Source of the DNA: Hyphomicrobium sp. CS1GBMeth3
GTDB lineage: Bacteria > Pseudomonadota > Alphaproteobacteria > Rhizobiales > Hyphomicrobiaceae
Direction: 5' to 3'
NCBI RefSeq assembly: GCF_900117455.1
Contig: NZ_FPHO01000002.1
Span: forward strand, 496,001-560,000
DNA: 64,000 nt
Shown: piece after piece, positions 61,485 to 64,000 of the stretch
How the letters are laid out: every line of letters begins with the position of its first letter
Numbering within the stretch: the first letter of the stretch is position 1
Position numbers and translations under genes: made by a program
The notes under the pieces: model-generated
What the model was told of the DNA's origin: nothing
Seen by the model: only the letters and a program-made list of their open reading frames with translations
Database searches by the model: none

Positions 61485-62354
61485 ATGCTCGCCATTCCCG
61501 AGAGAGAACCGGCCACGAGCCGCTGGGCCACGCGTGCGGCGTTGTTCGCGTTCGGCCTCCTCGTTACGGCGGCGTTCCTGTTCCGGCTGTTCGGAATGCC
61601 GACGCCGGTCGCCTACAACCTCGCGGCGGTGGCGATGGGCGTTGCCGTGCTTTCGATCGCGTGCGCAGCGGTTGCGGCGCTGATCATCTGGCGCACGGGC
61701 CGTCCGGGAACGGCGCGGGTGTTGTTCGCGGTATGCCTCAGCCTCGGACTCATCGCCGTGCCCGTGGTGTTCGCCATGTGGTTGCGCGATTATCCGCTGA
61801 TCAACGATGTCACGACCGACTTCCAAAATCCGCCGGCGTTCCTTGCCGTGGCAAAGCTGCGAGGGCCGGGCGACAACGATGTCGGTTATCGTGCGCGCTC
61901 GGCCGAGGCGCAGAAGCTCGCTTATCCCGACATCCGGCCTATGCGCATCGATCGCCCGAGCGAGGAGGCCTACGCGCTCGTCGTCGACGCGGTCAAACGG
62001 CTCAAGATGGAGATCGTGCGCGAGGACCCGCCGGATCCTGAGGCGGGGACGCCCGGCGCCATCGAGGCCGTGGACCGTACGCTCGTGATGGGTCTTTACG
62101 AGGATGTTGCAGTCCGCGTCGTTGGTGACGGGGAGAGCGCACGCGTTGACATCCGCTCGGCGTCGCGCTTCGGTCGCGCCGACATGGGCGCGAACGCCGA
62201 AGGCGTGCGCGAGCTCACCAAGGAGATCCAGGCGCGCGTCGATGCCACCATGCCGACGGCCGAGGATGCCCGCGAAACGCGGCGCGCTAAGCAGGAGAAA
62301 GCTGGCGGTCCCAAGTCGGATCGCCGTCGCAGGTCACGAGACCGCGAGCGATGA
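61485..62354 (+). CDS. DUF1499 membrane protein
   Basis: A 289-residue protein with three N-terminal helices (about residues 20-100) and a C-terminal DUF1499 domain. The segment DVTTDFQNPPAFLAVAKLR, the AYPDIRPMRIDRPSEEAYAL stretch and VAVRVVGDGESARVDIRSAS are the conserved DUF1499 features. The last 22 residues are strongly basic (KSDRRRRSRDRER) and are encoded antisense to the end of the neighbouring MBL gene, a 68-bp overlap. Function unknown. Confidence 0.85.
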   Translation: MLAIPEREPATSRWATRAALFAFGLLVTAAFLFRLFGMPTPVAYNLAAVAMGVAVLSIACAAVAALIIWRTGRPGTARVLFAVCLSLGLIAVPVVFAMWLRDYPLINDVTTDFQNPPAFLAVAKLRGPGDNDVGYRARSAEAQKLAYPDIRPMRIDRPSEEAYALVVDAVKRLKMEIVREDPPDPEAGTPGAIEAVDRTLVMGLYEDVAVRVVGDGESARVDIRSASRFGRADMGANAEGVRELTKEIQARVDATMPTAEDARETRRAKQEKAGGPKSDRRRRSRDRER

Positions 62355-63195
62355 GATGCTCGACGTGGGCTTGCACCGAAAGCGCAGCGGCGCTGGTCAG
62401 CTTGCGGTCGATGGTCGGATAGATCACCGGCACGATGGACTGAATGGTGCCGACGCCCTCGCGGATGGCTTCCAACACCTGCTCCTCGCGCCAGCGGCGA
62501 TGGAGGAGATAGGCGCGCACTGTGCGCTGCGCGTCCTCGAGGCGGCCACCGTGGCCGGGCAGGTAGACGCTTTCGGGCCGCACGAGCATCCGGGAGAGGG
62601 ACTCGACGTAGTCGGCCATGGAGCCTTCGGGCGGCGCGACGAGCGTCGTGTTCCAGGCCATCACGTGGTCGCCTGAAAAGATGATGTTGCGGCCGGCGAG
62701 CGCGAAGGCGAGGTGGTCCGGCGCGTGTCCCGGCGTGTGGATGGCTTCGAGACGCCATTCCTTCTCCGCGATGACGTCGCCGTCGGCAATCTTCACGTCG
62801 GGCACGAAGACGTAGTCGATGAACTCGGCGCCTTGCGGCGTGGTCTCGGGGCCGACGGGCGCGAACGTCTCGCGGCCGTAACCGAGGATTGGCGCGCCCG
62901 TTGCATCTTTCAGTGCGTCGGCGCCGTCGACGTGGTCGCGGTGCGCGTGCGTGACAATGATCTGGCGGATCGGCCGTCCGCCGGCAGCTTTCAGGATGGC
63001 GGCGAGGTGGGCCTCGTTCTTCGGGCCGGGATCGATGACGGCAAGCTCCGTCATGCCCAGAAGATACGTGTTGGTGCCCTTGAAGGTTAACGGGCTCGGA
63101 TTTTCGGCCACGATGCGCACGATGCCGGGGCTGACCGGAGCCGGTTCGCCGTAGGCGAACTGCATTGCGGTGTTGAAGGTGAGCTCGTGGGTCAT
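62287..63195 (-). CDS. MBL-fold metallo-hydrolase (LACTB2-like)
   Basis: A 302-residue metallo-beta-lactamase-fold hydrolase. The metal motif is VTHAHRDHVDG (HxHxDH), with further ligands in IHTPGHAPDHL, IIFSGDHVMAWNT and YLPGHGGRLEDA. A C-terminal winged-helix-like region (LSVQAHVEHLIARGLVTCD) matches LACTB2-type RNases and related enzymes. Substrate is unknown. Its 3' end overlaps the convergent DUF1499 gene by 68 bp. Confidence 0.9.
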   Translation of the reverse strand: MTHELTFNTAMQFAYGEPAPVSPGIVRIVAENPSPLTFKGTNTYLLGMTELAVIDPGPKNEAHLAAILKAAGGRPIRQIIVTHAHRDHVDGADALKDATGAPILGYGRETFAPVGPETTPQGAEFIDYVFVPDVKIADGDVIAEKEWRLEAIHTPGHAPDHLAFALAGRNIIFSGDHVMAWNTTLVAPPEGSMADYVESLSRMLVRPESVYLPGHGGRLEDAQRTVRAYLLHRRWREEQVLEAIREGVGTIQSIVPVIYPTIDRKLTSAAALSVQAHVEHLIARGLVTCDGDPTWDRQLSPA

Positions 63196-63302
63196 CGGAG
63201 GCCCTGGTTTCGTCAGTCAGGCCGGCGAACTTAGTGGATTGCGGTGGGTACGCCTAGGCGGCGGCGCGTCGCTCGTGCGCGGCTGGCGCTAACGGGCGCC
63301 TC

Positions 63303-64000
63303 TTAGTGTGGTGTTTCGAAAGAGGCTTGGTCGCGCAGCCGGAAGAGCACGTAGAGCGCGATCGCCGCGATCAGGCCCACGACGATCTCGGCGGCAACCG
63401 GTCCGTAGGCCGCGAGGGCCGCGATGCCGGCGGCATTGGCCGCCGCGTGAGCGCCGATGGCAGCGACGAGCCACAACAAGCTGCGCCGGACCACGGCCAT
63501 CAGCACCACGACAGCCAACGCCATGTGGAAGCACATGGCGAACACCCGCTCGAGTGCGCCGAACAGCGGCACGTAGGCCGGCGTTGCCCAGTAGCGCGCG
63601 GCCTCTTCGGCGAGGCTGTGCACCTCGGGGCTCTGGCCAGGCCGCGACGTGGTCGCCGGCATGCCGAGCGCCAGCATGCCGACGAGTTCCGCGCCCATCA
63701 GCGCGCCAAGAATGATGGCTTCCATCCCGCCGTGGCCGGCGCCGAACGTCACGGCGTCGTTCCACGTCCGCGCCTTGGGGATGACGTGGCGATAGGCGAA
63801 ATAGCGTGCGCCCTCCTCGAACAGCCCCGCGGTGAGCGCCAGGATCGCGACGTTCAAAATAGCTGCATAAAGAGGATTTGCGGCGGCTTGCTCGCCTGCA
63901 GGCAGAATCAAAGTCTGCAGAAGTGGAATGCGGAGGGCTTGCGCCGCGAGAAACGTAAGCGCACCCACGAGCAGCAAACTCGCCGGCGTGCCGAGACGGC
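63303..64000 (-). CDS. YhfC family intramembrane metalloprotease, 5' end cut by window edge
   Basis: At least 230 residues of a polytopic membrane protein read into the right edge without a start. LFEEGARYFAYRHV carries the EExxR-type motif, with GAGHGGMEAIILGAL and FHMALAVVVLMAVV supplying further conserved polar residues in helices, as in the YhfC (PF10086) glutamic intramembrane protease family. Upstream codons still in frame (RLGTPASLL) show that the N-terminus lies outside the window. Substrate is unknown. Confidence 0.85.
   Translation of the reverse strand, partial: RLGTPASLLLVGALTFLAAQALRIPLLQTLILPAGEQAAANPLYAAILNVAILALTAGLFEEGARYFAYRHVIPKARTWNDAVTFGAGHGGMEAIILGALMGAELVGMLALGMPATTSRPGQSPEVHSLAEEAARYWATPAYVPLFGALERVFAMCFHMALAVVVLMAVVRRSLLWLVAAIGAHAAANAAGIAALAAYGPVAAEIVVGLIAAIALYVLFRLRDQASFETPH

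Noticed and set aside
1-64000. tRNA, rRNA or tmRNA genes
   Set aside because: No T-arm consensus with matching acceptor stems and no rRNA-like stretch was recognised on either strand by eye; a covariance-model search would be decisive.

Overview
The window looks like a chromosomal segment of an alphaproteobacterium of the order Hyphomicrobiales (Rhizobiales). The signs are high GC with strong GC3 bias, a split-alpha-subunit NAD(P) transhydrogenase (pntAA-pntAB-pntB) next to an aa3 oxidase subunit IV gene, paired TIGR02281-type retropepsin-like proteases next to DUF1289, a DivJ/PleC/PdhS-like histidine kinase, and the gene order fabD-fabG-acpP-fabF-mltG-yicC. No rRNA, tRNA, CRISPR array, complete prophage or intact insertion sequence was seen.

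Region 1 (1-10.5 kb) is accessory in character. It holds an AmmeMemoRadiSam pair (amrS cut by the left edge, divergent amrB), a CBS-domain protein, an SDR oxidoreductase, an SPW-repeat membrane protein with two small orphan genes, and an iron-acquisition block (TonB-dependent siderophore receptor, PchR-like AraC regulator, PepSY membrane protein, small membrane partner). It ends at a truncated tyrosine-integrase gene directly abutting the 5' end of dusA, a known integration hotspot, so this side may be the scar of a dusA-targeted genomic island.

Region 2 (10.5-30 kb) has dusA, a TSUP transporter and a phosphoglucomutase/phosphomannomutase. Next come two tandem retropepsins with DUF1289 and a sensor kinase, an MBL hydrolase, an Lrp regulator, MAPEG, a HIBADH-family dehydrogenase, threonine ammonia-lyase, CinA and DUF421. 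It closes with a tightly coupled MoxR / DUF58 / BatA-DUF4159 / GATase-like operon.

Region 3 (30-46.5 kb) has a DUF1285 gene, the aa3 subunit IV and transhydrogenase operon with an extra 68-codon gene between pntAB and pntB, and several envelope proteins: a small lipoprotein, a LysM lipoprotein, an HExxH protein, an HtpX-like protease and an L,D-transpeptidase. It also has rpsU, purEK and a cyclopropane-fatty-acid-synthase-type methyltransferase.

Region 4 (46.5-64 kb) has the rpsF-rpsR-(terminator)-DUF2232-rplI ribosomal cluster, the type II fatty-acid genes with mltG and yicC, an NfeD/SPFH pair, hemH, a CHAD protein, a DUF1499 membrane protein overlapping an MBL hydrolase, and a YhfC-type intramembrane protease cut by the right edge. 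The most notable leads are the integrase/dusA junction with its inverted repeats, a 21-bp-spaced direct repeat upstream of the siderophore receptor, and the extra gene inside the pnt operon.
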